A stretch of 64,000 nucleotides of DNA from Fictibacillus phosphorivorans (GCF_001619875.1 NZ_LRFC01000023.1:434001-498000); one strand, 5' to 3'. Numbered from the stretch's first letter, positions 40,244 through 48,932 are shown. Numbers and translations: made by a program. Notes: a model not told the origin generated them from the sequence alone.

Positions 40244-42509
40244 GATGTGCTGCTCCTTTAATTTGAGAGATCAGTTTCACAGCAAGTTCTTTGCTGTTAT
40301 TTCCTTCTTCTAGCGTACCTGTGCAAGACGGACAGCCGTTTTCGCAAGGACAACGTTTGATCATGGTAAGTGCTTGATCGAGTACCGTATCCCAAGAGCC
40401 ATACACTTTTTCACTCAGTCCGATACCGCCTGGATAACGATCATAGATGAAGATTGTCGGCAGCTGATTATGGACGGCTTTTACTTGTGGTACAACATGT
40501 AAATCATTTGCATCACACATAACAAATAATGGTGCAACATGTCGCAGCACGTGGGCAATCCCAAGCAAACCAGCTTCTAGCTTTTCTTCACTCAAATCTT
40601 CATTTTGGAACGTCAACCACGTTGCTGAAGTATGAAGCTCTTCTTCTGGCAGATGAATGGGTCCAGAACCGATGTTATCGTGCGTTTCAAATTTGATCTT
40701 TTTAAAGATTGTTGCTTTTGCGACAACCATAACATCTCCGTATGCTTTAGCATTTTGCTCGTTTTTCGTTTCTTTGTCCACTTCCAGCACATTTAATGAA
40801 ACAGCCAGATTTGCATCAGTAAAATAGTCTACGTCCACTTCACGAACAAAAGCTTTTTTCTCTTCATAATCGAGTTTCTCAACTTGATATTGTATGCCTT
40901 GATGCAGATAGATGGCTTCTTCATGAAGAAGTGTCATCGAACTGAAGCGGTCCATCTCACCGATTACTTTCACATCAGCAACATTCGTCTGATCGATGAT
41001 GACGACGTTTTCCTGGGATGCTGACCGAAGAGATATATTATGAGCAGGAAACGAATCGTTCATCCAATAAAAATGCTTTCCGCGCTTATGAAGGACTTGT
41101 TCATCCACTAGAAATTCTAAAACATCCTGAACCTTTTGATTTCCGAATGTATCGTTTTCTTGAAACGGCAGTTCATATGCCGCACATTTCAGATGATCGA
41201 CTAAGATAATTAAGTTATCTGGGTTCATTCTAGCTGATTCAGGTGATCGTTCAAAGAAGTAATCCGGGTTTTGTATGACATACTGGTCGAGTGGTGATGA
41301 TGATGCTACCATTATGACCACACTTTCATCTTGACGGCGTCCTGCTCGTCCAGCCTGTTGCCACGCACTCGCAATCGAACCTGGATAGCCAGTCAAAATG
41401 CACGCATGAAGCTGACCGATATCGACACCGAGTTCTAATGCATTTGTCGATACGACTCCCATTACCTCTCCGTTTCGCAGTCCTTTTTCAATCGCTCGCC
41501 TCTGCTTAGGCAGATAACCTCCCCGGTAGCCTTGTATCGACTTCACTCCAAACTCCTTTTTCACGAGCTCTTGTAAATAAGTGAGCAGAATCTCAACTCT
41601 TACACGGCTACGCGCAAATACGATCGTTTGTATGTGATTTTCTAAAAATAGTTTGGCGAGATTTCTGGCTTCTAAAGTTGCACTTCGCCTTACGTTAAGC
41701 GGTTTGTTCACGACTGGAGGATTATAAAACAGAAAATGCTTACGGCCAGCTGGGGCACCATTGTTATTGATCAGTGTCATCGGGTTTCCTGTAAGCTGTT
41801 CTGCTAGCTCTTTTGGATTTGCAATCGTTGCTGAGGTGCAGATAAAGATTGGATTGCTTCCGTAAAACTTGCAGATGCGTTTTAAACGGCGGATTACATT
41901 CGCGACATGGCTTCCGAACACACCTCGGTATGTATGCAGCTCATCTACAACGACATATTTTAAGTTCTCAAATAAAGAGACCCATTTCGTATGATGCGGT
42001 AGAACAGCAGCATGAAGCATATCAGGATTCGTCATGACGATGTTCCCCGCTTTTCTTACCACTTGGCGGATATTTGCGGGTGTATCGCCATCATACGTAT
42101 AGCTTTTAATATTAAGTCCCATCTCATCGATCAGTTCATTTATTTCGGATTTCTGATCTTGAGCGAGCGCTTTTGTAGGAAAAAGATATAGGGCACGAGA
42201 TTCAGGATTGTTTGCTACTTCTTGCAGCACTGGTAAGTTGTAGCATAGCGTTTTTCCAGAAGCAGTTGGTGTTACAGCTACAAAGCTTTCTTTACGAAGG
42301 GCTGCTTCATACGCTGATAACTGATGAATATATAGGGAAGAAATTCCTCTTTTTTGAAGAGCTGATTGTATATTGGAATGCAAAGAATCTGGAATTGGAA
42401 CCGATACCGCTTCTCTAGGTTCGATCGTCTTCCAGTGCACGATTTGTTTTGATATTTCAGGTTCACGTAAAACATCCATGACTTGCTGGATAGATTTTTT
42501 CCGAAACAT
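40227..42509 (-). CDS. mrfA: DExH-box helicase MrfA (YprA)
   Basis: 760 aa, superfamily 2 helicase. Walker A TPTASGKTLCYNLP (about residue 83), the DExH box VVDELHTYRG (about 188), SAT in motif III, and motif VI GRAGRRQDES. A C-terminal domain of unknown function has four cysteines in CPCENGCPSC, expected to bind zinc. It acts with MrfB in repair of mitomycin C damage. The ATG at 42509 has GAGGTG 6 nt upstream; a GTG three codons earlier lies inside this site. A LexA-like box sits in the promoter spacer. Confidence 0.94.
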   Translation of the reverse strand: MFRKKSIQQVMDVLREPEISKQIVHWKTIEPREAVSVPIPDSLHSNIQSALQKRGISSLYIHQLSAYEAALRKESFVAVTPTASGKTLCYNLPVLQEVANNPESRALYLFPTKALAQDQKSEINELIDEMGLNIKSYTYDGDTPANIRQVVRKAGNIVMTNPDMLHAAVLPHHTKWVSLFENLKYVVVDELHTYRGVFGSHVANVIRRLKRICKFYGSNPIFICTSATIANPKELAEQLTGNPMTLINNNGAPAGRKHFLFYNPPVVNKPLNVRRSATLEARNLAKLFLENHIQTIVFARSRVRVEILLTYLQELVKKEFGVKSIQGYRGGYLPKQRRAIEKGLRNGEVMGVVSTNALELGVDIGQLHACILTGYPGSIASAWQQAGRAGRRQDESVVIMVASSSPLDQYVIQNPDYFFERSPESARMNPDNLIILVDHLKCAAYELPFQENDTFGNQKVQDVLEFLVDEQVLHKRGKHFYWMNDSFPAHNISLRSASQENVVIIDQTNVADVKVIGEMDRFSSMTLLHEEAIYLHQGIQYQVEKLDYEEKKAFVREVDVDYFTDANLAVSLNVLEVDKETKNEQNAKAYGDVMVVAKATIFKKIKFETHDNIGSGPIHLPEEELHTSATWLTFQNEDLSEEKLEAGLLGIAHVLRHVAPLFVMCDANDLHVVPQVKAVHNQLPTIFIYDRYPGGIGLSEKVYGSWDTVLDQALTMIKRCPCENGCPSCTGTLEEGNNSKELAVKLISQIKGAAHHVDSK

Positions 42510-42527
42510 GTCTACCACCTCATCCCT

Positions 42528-42556
42528 ATTTTAACGAATATTTGTTCGTAATGAAA
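42528..42556 (-). promoter_or_regulatory. mrfA promoter with LexA-like box in the spacer
   Basis: On the minus strand TTTCAT (42551-42556), a 17-bp spacer and TAAAAT (42528-42533). The spacer contains CGAACAAATATTCG (42535-42548), 13 of 14 positions of the Bacillus SOS consensus CGAACRNRYGTTYG. Confidence 0.6.
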
Positions 42557-42648
42557 TAGTAGAGTGATTAAAACTCTCGACAACATGATTGTTTGAAGGA
42601 AGAATCATTCTAAACAAAGAAAATTCAATAACACTCTTGTGAGGATGT

Positions 42649-42680
42649 AAAAAAGACAGCAACTGTTACATGCTGTCTTG
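42649..42680 (-). terminator. Terminator of the Fpg-type glycosylase gene
   Basis: AAGACAGCA/TGCTGTCTT with a loop of about 10 nt, then six Ts on the minus strand. Confidence 0.88.
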
Positions 42681-42687
42681 ATTTTCT

Positions 42688-43491
42688 TTATTTTTGGCAG
42701 TTTGGGCAATGAAAGGATTTGATCGTCTTACTTTCTGCTCTCTTAATCTCGGCACCACAACGATTACAATTTTCACCTTCCCTTTCATAAACGAGCGTGT
42801 TGCTGTTATACCCCCCTGTCTTTACGTCTCCTTCATACATCGGAAAATCCATATACCCCCCGTATTGTATGGCTCTTGTTAGAACGGGTTTAATTGATTC
42901 ATATAGATGTTTGATTTCTGTTACTGACAATTCGCCTGCTTTTCGAAATGGATCTAGTTTTGCCTGAAAACAGATTTCGTCCGAATAACAGTTTCCAATT
43001 CCGGAAATGAACTTTTGATCAACTAATAAAGGTTTTAAAGATCCTTTCTTCGTTTGAATAAGGTTCTCAAAGTGCCCGAAAGTTAATTGTAATGGTTCCG
43101 GGCCTAAATCTTGGAGTTTCTCATCTAATTCTTCCTTTTTTAATAAATGAAGATACCCTAATCGCAATCCTATAAAATTGAGCTGCAATTCTCCAAACGA
43201 GAGGATGATCTGTTTCGTTCGATCAGGACTGTTATTTGCGTTCCCAAAAAACATTAAGCCGCCAAGCATGAGATGAAGTAAAAGATAATTCCCAGTACTC
43301 AACTCGAAGATTAAGTGTTTCGCTCTTCTTTTTACAGAGGTGATATGTTTTCCTAAAACAGCATCTTTAAAGGTTTGAACCGGTTGATTGATTGATTTTT
43401 CTCTATGAATTTCAACGTTCGTTATGGGCTTATGCAATAGATTGTGATGCAAAAATTCTCGGTATGTTTCCATTTCTGGCAGTTCCGGCAT
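42688..43491 (-). CDS. Fpg/Nei family DNA glycosylase
   Basis: 267 aa. The mature N terminus PELPEMETYR supplies the catalytic proline and glutamate (P2, E3 counted from Met). The H2TH segment ISGIGNCYSDEICF lies around 150-165, and a C-terminal zinc finger is present (CNRCGAEIKR, then FHCPNCQK). The spacing and sequence differ from canonical MutM, so the preferred lesion (8-oxoG, FapyG or oxidised pyrimidine) is uncertain. AAGGAG lies upstream of the ATG. It is separated from mrfA by a terminator, so the two repair units are not one operon. Confidence 0.9.
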   Translation of the reverse strand: MPELPEMETYREFLHHNLLHKPITNVEIHREKSINQPVQTFKDAVLGKHITSVKRRAKHLIFELSTGNYLLLHLMLGGLMFFGNANNSPDRTKQIILSFGELQLNFIGLRLGYLHLLKKEELDEKLQDLGPEPLQLTFGHFENLIQTKKGSLKPLLVDQKFISGIGNCYSDEICFQAKLDPFRKAGELSVTEIKHLYESIKPVLTRAIQYGGYMDFPMYEGDVKTGGYNSNTLVYEREGENCNRCGAEIKRAESKTIKSFHCPNCQK

Positions 43492-43548
43492 ACTTTCAAC
43501 TCCTTATCCTTCCATTAGTATTAAGCCGGTTCTTTATTTTATGTAAAC

Positions 43549-43577
43549 AAAAAGGAAGGCTGTAATGAGCCTCCCTT
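43549..43577 (-). terminator. Terminator of kynA
   Basis: AGGGAGGCT and AGCCTTCCT with one mismatch, 6-nt loop, TTTTTG tail on the minus strand. Confidence 0.75.
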
Positions 43578-43582
43578 AAAAT

Positions 43583-44431
43583 TTATATACTTGTACGCAA
43601 ATCCCATAGTTCTGGAAAGAAACGCTGATCTAGTACTTTCTTTAGGTAGTTTACGCCTGAAGACCCGCCTGTTCCCACTTTAAACCCGATGATGCGTTCA
43701 ACGGTCTTCATATGGCGGAATCGCCATTGCTGCAGCCAGTCTTCAATATCTACAAGCTTTTCGGCCAATTCATAGAGATCCCAGTACTTCTCAACATTTC
43801 GGTACACTTCAAGCCACGCTGCTTCTACTGAACTGTTATATTCATAGCGCTTCGTCACATCGCGGTTAAGCACTTCTTCATCAATGTGAAGACCTGCTTT
43901 TGCTAACGCCTGAATTGATACGTCATACAAACTTGGTGTGTGAAGAGCTGCTGTGAGTTGTTCATGAAGGTCTGCATCTTTTTTATAGATTTCTAAGATG
44001 TGCGGAGTTTTATATCCAAGAGCAAATTCAATCATACGGTATTGATACGATTGAAATCCGGAAGCTTGTCCTAGTTTATCACGGAACTCCATGTATTCTG
44101 CCGGCGTTAAGGTTGAAAGTACATCCCAAGATTCAATAATCTGAGATTGAATCTTTGAAACACGTGCTAACATTTTAAAAGCAGAATGAAGATTGCCATT
44201 TTCAATAGAAGAAATAGCTGTCTTTGTTTCGTGTAAGATGAGTTTCATCCATAATTCAGATACTTGGTGGATAATGATAAACAACATTTCATCATGGTGA
44301 CCAGAAAGTCTGTTCTGACCGGATAAAATTTTATCAAGGCTCAGATATTCCCCATAAGTCATCGAGTGAATAAAATCCGTGTGAATTCCCTTTTCTGTTT
44401 CTTTACTGTCCAATTTTCTCTGTTCTGTCAT
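43583..44431 (-). CDS. kynA: Tryptophan 2,3-dioxygenase
   Basis: 282-aa heme enzyme opening the indole ring of tryptophan to N-formylkynurenine. Family motifs: the N-terminal [29 protein letters not shown] (heme pocket histidine), [16 protein letters not shown] and [14 protein letters not shown] containing the proximal histidine, followed by [13 protein letters not shown]. The ATG at 44431 has GGGGAG 9 nt upstream; the frame is open 16 codons before it. No kynB or kynU is adjacent, so the rest of the kynurenine pathway must be elsewhere or missing. Confidence 0.95.
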   Translation of the reverse strand: MTEQRKLDSKETEKGIHTDFIHSMTYGEYLSLDKILSGQNRLSGHHDEMLFIIIHQVSELWMKLILHETKTAISSIENGNLHSAFKMLARVSKIQSQIIESWDVLSTLTPAEYMEFRDKLGQASGFQSYQYRMIEFALGYKTPHILEIYKKDADLHEQLTAALHTPSLYDVSIQALAKAGLHIDEEVLNRDVTKRYEYNSSVEAAWLEVYRNVEKYWDLYELAEKLVDIEDWLQQWRFRHMKTVERIIGFKVGTGGSSGVNYLKKVLDQRFFPELWDLRTSI

Positions 44432-44519
44432 TCTAACCCACTCCCCTAAGACGAGTAACTTGTTTGATATCGCTTTCATTATACATGATTTTTATGTTTG
44501 ACAATTTATAATTCTCAAG

Positions 44520-44546
44520 AAAAAAAACTGTGCATATACACAGTCA
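44520..44546 (-). terminator. Terminator of the ArsR-SRPBCC pair
   Basis: ACTGTG/CACAGT with a 6-nt loop, followed by eight Ts on the minus strand. Confidence 0.85.
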
Positions 44547-44556
44547 TGTGATTTAC

Positions 44557-44994
44557 TTATTTTAGTTCGAGAATCTTTTTAATCTTAGCTAAATCTTTTT
44601 TGTTTGCTTTCTTCATCATAAACGATATAAAAGGAGTGACCACTGCTGAAAATCCGGTTGGATAACCATGATTGCGTAACGTCATTATGGTCACATCCTC
44701 CTTTCCTTTTTTCCACGTATAAGTTGTCTCCATCGGAAAAGGTCCATTCGCTGTTCTCATGACTAATTTCTCATAAGGAACATGTTCTATGATCTCATAT
44801 ACATATTCCAGTTTCTTTCCTAAGAAAAAGGCGATAAATGCGATTTTCGAACCTAATTTCATAGGTTTCTCCGTGACCCATTCTACTGTATGGATGTTAT
44901 CGTACCATTCAGGTGCATGATCTGGATCAGCTGCATATTGAGCTACTCTATCTATCGGGCGATTAATGGATATCTCTGTTTTTACATCAACCAT
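44557..44994 (-). CDS. SRPBCC family protein (polyketide cyclase/lipid-binding fold)
   Basis: 145 aa. Matches the START/Bet v 1-like SRPBCC fold: KTEISINRPIDRVAQYAADP at the N terminus, PEWYDNIHTVEW, a run of beta strands and a C-terminal helix. Such proteins bind hydrophobic ligands; this one is unassigned. The ATG at 44994 has AGGAGA 6 nt upstream. It starts 10 bp after the ArsR-SRPBCC fusion gene and shares its terminator, so both are one operon. Confidence 0.85.
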   Translation of the reverse strand: MVDVKTEISINRPIDRVAQYAADPDHAPEWYDNIHTVEWVTEKPMKLGSKIAFIAFFLGKKLEYVYEIIEHVPYEKLVMRTANGPFPMETTYTWKKGKEDVTIMTLRNHGYPTGFSAVVTPFISFMMKKANKKDLAKIKKILELK

Positions 44995-45004
44995 AGTTAG
45001 TCTC

Positions 45005-45787
45005 CTACTTTTGTTCAATAAATTTTTTCAAATTCTCTTGCAGCAATTCGTTCCAACCGTGACGATGTGCTTCTTCCCAATGAGGTTCAAGGATTCCGAC
45101 TGCTTGGTGAGAAAGTTGCAAAATGGTCTTCTCACCGTCTTCGATCAGTTTGTAGGAATACGAACTATTAACGGCGCCACTCATTCCTAATAAGCCATTC
45201 AATCGAATCTCATCGTTTCTTTTGAAATACGTAACAGTCCCCCAAAGTGTTCCTTCACCATTTCCCCAGTCCTCATAAAAACGTCCACCTAAATGAGGTT
45301 CAAAAATCAACTGAGATTCCTTGTCTCCTACTCTAAAATGCCACCAGCTGCTTATGTCCTCTGTTATAGCTTTAAATACAGTTTCTATCTTCGCTTGTAT
45401 CACAATATCTTGTTCAATCTGAAAAGTGCCCATCTTGATTTCTTTTGTTTGTTCCATTCTATTTCCTTCCCTTCCTTCTACTAATTTTTTGATTGTAAGA
45501 AGTGAATTTGCGTGCGGTGCCTCATATTTACTTACCCACCTGTTATACAGCTCTTGAAGTGGAATAACGTTTAAGTAATTTACTCGCAGCCTACCTTTCC
45601 GACGGATTAAAACAAGATTTGCTTCAACCAATACAGCTAGATGCTTCATAGTGGCATACCTAGAAACATCATATTTCTCACTTAGTTCACTCGTCGTTAG
45701 TGGCTGGCTTTTTAAATGATCCAAAATATCAATTCGGATAGGATGAGATAATGCTTTAAAAACCTCAACTAAATCTTCATTAACCAT
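45005..45787 (-). CDS. ArsR-type HTH fused to an AHSA1/SRPBCC domain
   Basis: 260 aa. The N-terminal winged helix (about 1-90) has ALSHPIRIDILDHLKSQPLT and YDVSRYATMKHLAVLVEANL, typical of ArsR-family regulators without obvious metal-binding cysteines. The C-terminal half (about 118-258) is an SRPBCC/AHSA1 ligand-binding domain. The fusion suggests a ligand-responsive repressor in which the SRPBCC domain senses a small hydrophobic molecule (inference). Two palindromic sites upstream are likely operators. The second gene of the operon encodes another SRPBCC protein. Confidence 0.88.
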   Translation of the reverse strand: MVNEDLVEVFKALSHPIRIDILDHLKSQPLTTSELSEKYDVSRYATMKHLAVLVEANLVLIRRKGRLRVNYLNVIPLQELYNRWVSKYEAPHANSLLTIKKLVEGREGNRMEQTKEIKMGTFQIEQDIVIQAKIETVFKAITEDISSWWHFRVGDKESQLIFEPHLGGRFYEDWGNGEGTLWGTVTYFKRNDEIRLNGLLGMSGAVNSSYSYKLIEDGEKTILQLSHQAVGILEPHWEEAHRHGWNELLQENLKKFIEQK

Positions 45788-45821
45788 TGTGCCGATGTTT
45801 CACCTACTTTCAATTGCAAAT

Positions 45822-45866
45822 GTGACTAAAAGGTAACATATTTAATACGTGACCTAAAGGTAACAT
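45822..45866. promoter_or_regulatory. Twin operator candidates for the ArsR-SRPBCC regulator
   Basis: Two copies of GTGAC[CT][TA]AAAGGTAACAT at 45822-45839 and 45849-45866, 27 bp apart. The second is itself an imperfect palindrome (GTGACC-TAAA-GGTAAC). They lie 35-80 bp upstream of the regulator start. Confidence 0.65.
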
Positions 45867-45895
45867 TAAAAGCTAGAGTTGTCTACAAAAAAAAT

Positions 45896-45924
45896 AAAAC
45901 CCGGGACGAATCCCAGGTTTTTCT
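45896..45924 (-). terminator. Terminator of the SASP gene
   Basis: AACCTGGGATTCGTCCCGGGTT hairpin with TTATTTTTTT tail on the minus strand. Confidence 0.85.
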
Positions 45925-45941
45925 TACAAGGAGGTTACTGA

Positions 45942-46133
45942 TTAACGAAGTCCGCCTAGCGCTTGAGCTACAAGACGCTTAGTGATTTCGCCACCTACTG
46001 ATCCGTTTGCACGAGAAGTTGTGTCTGGTCCAAGATGTACTCCGAACTCAGCAGCGATCTCTTGCTTCATTGCGTCAAGAGCTCCTTGTGCTCCAGGAAC
46101 CACGATTTGGTTGCTGTTGTTGTTACGTGCCAT
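45942..46133 (-). CDS. Alpha/beta-type small acid-soluble spore protein
   Basis: 63 aa, the full family length. It coats and protects DNA in the spore core. The conserved GPR protease cleavage region ([20 protein letters not shown]) and the C-terminal [15 protein letters not shown] block are present. AAGGAGGG lies upstream of the ATG, and a sigma-G-type promoter precedes it. Direct marker that the organism sporulates. Confidence 0.97.
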   Translation of the reverse strand: MARNNNSNQIVVPGAQGALDAMKQEIAAEFGVHLGPDTTSRANGSVGGEITKRLVAQALGGLR

Positions 46134-46191
46134 GCGATTTCCCTCCTTTGGGATAATATGTACGAAAAACGTATTTGTTTTCCGTTAAAGG

Positions 46192-46221
46192 TAGTATGGG
46201 TAAATTCTGAAAACCTATTCA
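46192..46221 (-). promoter_or_regulatory. Sigma-G-type promoter of the SASP gene
   Basis: On the minus strand TGAATA (46216-46221), a 17-bp spacer and CATACTA (46192-46198), close to the forespore sigma-G/sigma-F consensus. Confidence 0.8.
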
Positions 46222-46261
46222 TAGAAATATAATTTTTTTCCAAAATAAAAACAAGAACTTG

Positions 46262-46450
46262 TTATAAGTCCTTGTTCTTCAGCTCTTCACTTAACAAATC
46301 TTCTTCTATTAATTGTGCTCTCTTTAACTCTTTTGCAGAATGTTTCTTAAAAAAGACAACCGTTCTCCACGCGAAAATCGTAAAAATTGCAAGTGTTATA
46401 AAAGCCGGAATGTACTCAAGTTTATTTTCAGGAAACACAATTGGCAGCAT
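46262..46450 (-). CDS. Small membrane protein, unknown
   Basis: 62 aa: one transmembrane helix (AFITLAIFTIFAWRTVVFF, about residues 16-34), then a charged cytoplasmic tail rich in Lys and Glu. The ATG at 46450 has AAGGG about 9 nt upstream; the frame is open 18 codons earlier. Located between the PAP2 phosphatase and SASP genes, with only 11 bp from the PAP2 stop to the open frame. No family recognised. Confidence 0.5.
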   Translation of the reverse strand: MLPIVFPENKLEYIPAFITLAIFTIFAWRTVVFFKKHSAKELKRAQLIEEDLLSEELKNKDL

Positions 46451-46515
46451 CTCTTTGCACCCTTTCGGTAAACAATTACAGTTCATTATACCAAAAAAGG
46501 ACAAGGCTTGTTAAG

Positions 46516-47151
46516 TTATAGACTGGTATTTGTGTTGTTTCTGTTAACGCTTTCTGTTTGCTTGGCATGATTCGTTGTTAGTTTGCCGAAACAAAGGACA
46601 ATAAACACGCCAAAAGTAAATCCTGCAATGATGTCAGATGGATAGTGCACGCCTACATACACACGACTTAACCCTAGTAAGAATGGAAGGATTACGCCCG
46701 CCACTAGAATCCAGCGTTTTTGATACCGTTCATACAGAAGAACAGCAGCAAATAAATAAAATGTTGTTCCGACCATGGCGTTTCCACTCGGAAAACTATA
46801 TCCGTCTTCTTCCATCAAGCGGTTATCCGACGGTCTTTCCCGCTCAAACATAGATTTCACTAGCACATTCAGACCATAAGAAACAACGATACTACCGAAC
46901 AGCAACAAGCTGTTTCGCCATCGTTTCATAAAGAGAAGAACAAGTGCACCGAGAATACTGAGTCCTCCGAGTACTTTCGCATCGCCCACATGCGTAAAGA
47001 CTTGAACAGCATCATTCAAAGAGCTTGTTCGCAGACTAATAACATGTTTTCTTATGTTAGAATCAAACGATTGTACCCAACTCGATTCATAGTACGTAAA
47101 ACTAATAAAAATAAATATACATAAACACATCACTACGTAACTTTTTTTCAA
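46516..47151 (-). CDS. PAP2-family membrane phosphatase
   Basis: 211 aa with about six transmembrane helices. The three-part phosphatase signature is visible: KSMFERERP (about 110-118), FPSGNAM (about 129-135) and SRVYVGVHYPSDIIAG (about 162-177). The middle motif is normally PSGH; here the histidine is Asn, although the motif III histidine and arginine are kept. Likely substrates are lipid phosphates such as phosphatidylglycerol phosphate or undecaprenyl pyrophosphate. The Asn might alter or reduce activity. Confidence 0.88.
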   Translation of the reverse strand: MKKSYVVMCLCIFIFISFTYYESSWVQSFDSNIRKHVISLRTSSLNDAVQVFTHVGDAKVLGGLSILGALVLLFMKRWRNSLLLFGSIVVSYGLNVLVKSMFERERPSDNRLMEEDGYSFPSGNAMVGTTFYLFAAVLLYERYQKRWILVAGVILPFLLGLSRVYVGVHYPSDIIAGFTFGVFIVLCFGKLTTNHAKQTESVNRNNTNTSL

Positions 47152-47235
47152 TCGTCACTCCCCCTACAACTATTTTACGTAAAACCTTCATATTTAGGAA
47201 GAAAAATACAGTGAGATATAACTTGAAAGGAAATG

Positions 47236-47345
47236 GCTCGGTTTATTTGAAGACTGTGAGAGATAATTTGATAAATTCATGCTTTTTTGCGAAATTTGAT
47301 CATAATTTGACGAGTTACACTCATTTATCGACGAATCGACATCTC
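47236..47345. repeat. 21-bp-period degenerate array 3
   Basis: A GA dinucleotide in TTTGA/TGCGA/TGACGA/CGACGA context recurs at 47249, 47270, 47291, 47312 and 47333, exactly 21 bp apart, with A/T-rich flanks. It lies between the trhO terminator and the PAP2 gene start. The rest of 47152-47411 contains nothing else I can identify. Confidence 0.55.
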
Positions 47346-47411
47346 CGAACAATTTCCGAGAACACCTCCCTCATTTCTTGCAGCATGACTATTCCTATAA
47401 AAAGCACCTAC

Positions 47412-47440
47412 AAAAAAGCCCTCCTTTACAAAGGAGAACT
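47412..47440 (-). terminator. Terminator of trhO
   Basis: CTCCTTTGTAAAGGAG hairpin followed by GGCTTTTTTG on the minus strand, overlapping the trhO stop codon. Confidence 0.82.
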
Positions 47441-48349
47441 TTCGCTTTCTGCTTCACATTCTTTTATATATCGGTTCCATGGGTGTTCTTTGCATTCTTT
47501 GCTGCATGAACGCTTATGTTCATGCTCGCACTCTTCACACATCAATAAATGAGCGTTGCATTCTGGGTTGCCGCATTTAACGTAACGTTCTTCGGGTTCT
47601 CCGCAATGGTAACACTTTCCAACCACGGTTTCTTCACCGCTTCTGTTTACAGGCACAGATATACGTTCATCAAAGACATAGCATTTTCCATCCCATAGCT
47701 TGCCTTTTACTTCTTCATCATAACCGTAGGAGATAATTCCGCCTTCTAACTGTGATACATCTTTAAATCCTTCTTTTACTAAAAATCCTGAGAATTTTTC
47801 ACAGCGGATCCCACCCGTGCAATAGGTCAGAACCTTTTTGTCTTTAAACTGACTAAAATTTTCACGCACCCATTGAGGCAACTCTCTAAATGTTTCCACG
47901 TCTGGCCTGATCGCATTTTTGAAATGACCAAGATCATATTCATATGTGTTTCGTGCATCAAGTATGACAACATCTTCTTGCTTTATTGCTTCAAGCCATT
48001 CTTTTGGTGAGAGATGCTTTCCTGTAAGTTCATTCGGGTTCACATCATCTTCTAAGTTAAGATGAACCAGTTCTGGGCGAACACGGACCTTCATCTTCTT
48101 AAAGACATGGTCGTTCGATTGCTCTATTTTAAAAACCGTATCTGAAAACCGAGGGTCTTTCTTCATCACTTGCATATACTTTTCCGTCTGATCGACCGAT
48201 CCAGAAACAGTGCCATTGATACCTTCATGTGCCACAAGGATTCTGCCTTTTAATCCAATTTCTTTACAAAGAGCGAGATGTTCTTCTTTAAATTCTTCAG
48301 GATTCTCGATTGAGACATATTTATAATATAACAATACTTGAAATTTCAT
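47426..48349 (-). CDS. trhO: tRNA U34 hydroxylase, rhodanese domain (TrhO/YbfQ)
   Basis: 307 aa. An N-terminal acylphosphatase-like domain ([19 protein letters not shown]) and a rhodanese domain with active-site cysteine about 177 in [11 protein letters not shown]. The family makes 5-hydroxyuridine at the tRNA wobble position. A C-terminal cysteine-rich tail ([20 protein letters not shown] and onward) probably binds zinc and is typical of the Gram-positive version. The ATG at 48349 has AGGTG 6 nt upstream. Confidence 0.93.
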   Translation of the reverse strand: MKFQVLLYYKYVSIENPEEFKEEHLALCKEIGLKGRILVAHEGINGTVSGSVDQTEKYMQVMKKDPRFSDTVFKIEQSNDHVFKKMKVRVRPELVHLNLEDDVNPNELTGKHLSPKEWLEAIKQEDVVILDARNTYEYDLGHFKNAIRPDVETFRELPQWVRENFSQFKDKKVLTYCTGGIRCEKFSGFLVKEGFKDVSQLEGGIISYGYDEEVKGKLWDGKCYVFDERISVPVNRSGEETVVGKCYHCGEPEERYVKCGNPECNAHLLMCEECEHEHKRSCSKECKEHPWNRYIKECEAESESSPL

Positions 48350-48416
48350 ATATTTCACCTGCTTCTGCTTCTCTTAAAAAACTACCTTTCCTATAATAAC
48401 AAATTATGAGAAAAAG

Positions 48417-48445
48417 AAAAATACAGGACGCCATCCTGTATTTTT
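48417..48445 (-). terminator. Terminator of the ankyrin-repeat gene
   Basis: AAATACAGGATGGCGTCCTGTATTT hairpin followed by TTC-rich tail on the minus strand, touching the gene's stop codon. Confidence 0.78.
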
Positions 48446-48932
48446 AGATTTTATTTAACGTGTAATTTTGCAATAGCGAAGCTGCTTCAATCGATTCTTC
48501 TTCTTCGGCTAATTGAAGTGCGGTCTTCCCGTCCCCTTTAACAAGGAAGGGGTCTGCTCCTCTTTCGATAAAATAGGATATCATTTCGGGGTCGTTGTGC
48601 TGTGCTGCTTGATGAAGGATCGTCCACCCCCCGCTCTGCTGTTCGTTAATATCCGCTCCATTCGCTAATAAGAGACCGATCATTTCTTGACGATTCTTCA
48701 TATTTGCCGCAGCAGCATGAAGCGGGGTGTTTGCCATGTTGTTCCCTGACTTCACATGAACATCTGCTCCTTTTTCAAGGAGCAGTCTAACGATATCAAT
48801 ATGGCCAAAATGCGCGGCTAAATGTAGAGGTGACCATCCATCATTTAAAGCATCTATTTGTACATTTTCATTTTTTAACAAGTCCTCAATTTCTGTTTTC
48901 TTACCATCCATTGCTGCTTGATGCAGACTCAT
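48444..48932 (-). CDS. Ankyrin-repeat protein
   Basis: 162 aa consisting of four to five ankyrin repeats: GWSPLHLAAHFGHIDIVRLL, then LLEKGADVHVKSG, NTPLHAAAANMKNRQEMIGLL, GWTILHQAAQHNDPEMISYF and KTALQLAEEEESIEAASLL. No signal peptide or catalytic domain, so it is a cytosolic protein-binding module with an unknown partner. The ATG at 48932 has AAGGGTG 6 nt upstream; ten more in-frame codons exist before it. Confidence 0.9.
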   Translation of the reverse strand: MSLHQAAMDGKKTEIEDLLKNENVQIDALNDGWSPLHLAAHFGHIDIVRLLLEKGADVHVKSGNNMANTPLHAAAANMKNRQEMIGLLLANGADINEQQSGGWTILHQAAQHNDPEMISYFIERGADPFLVKGDGKTALQLAEEEESIEAASLLQNYTLNKI

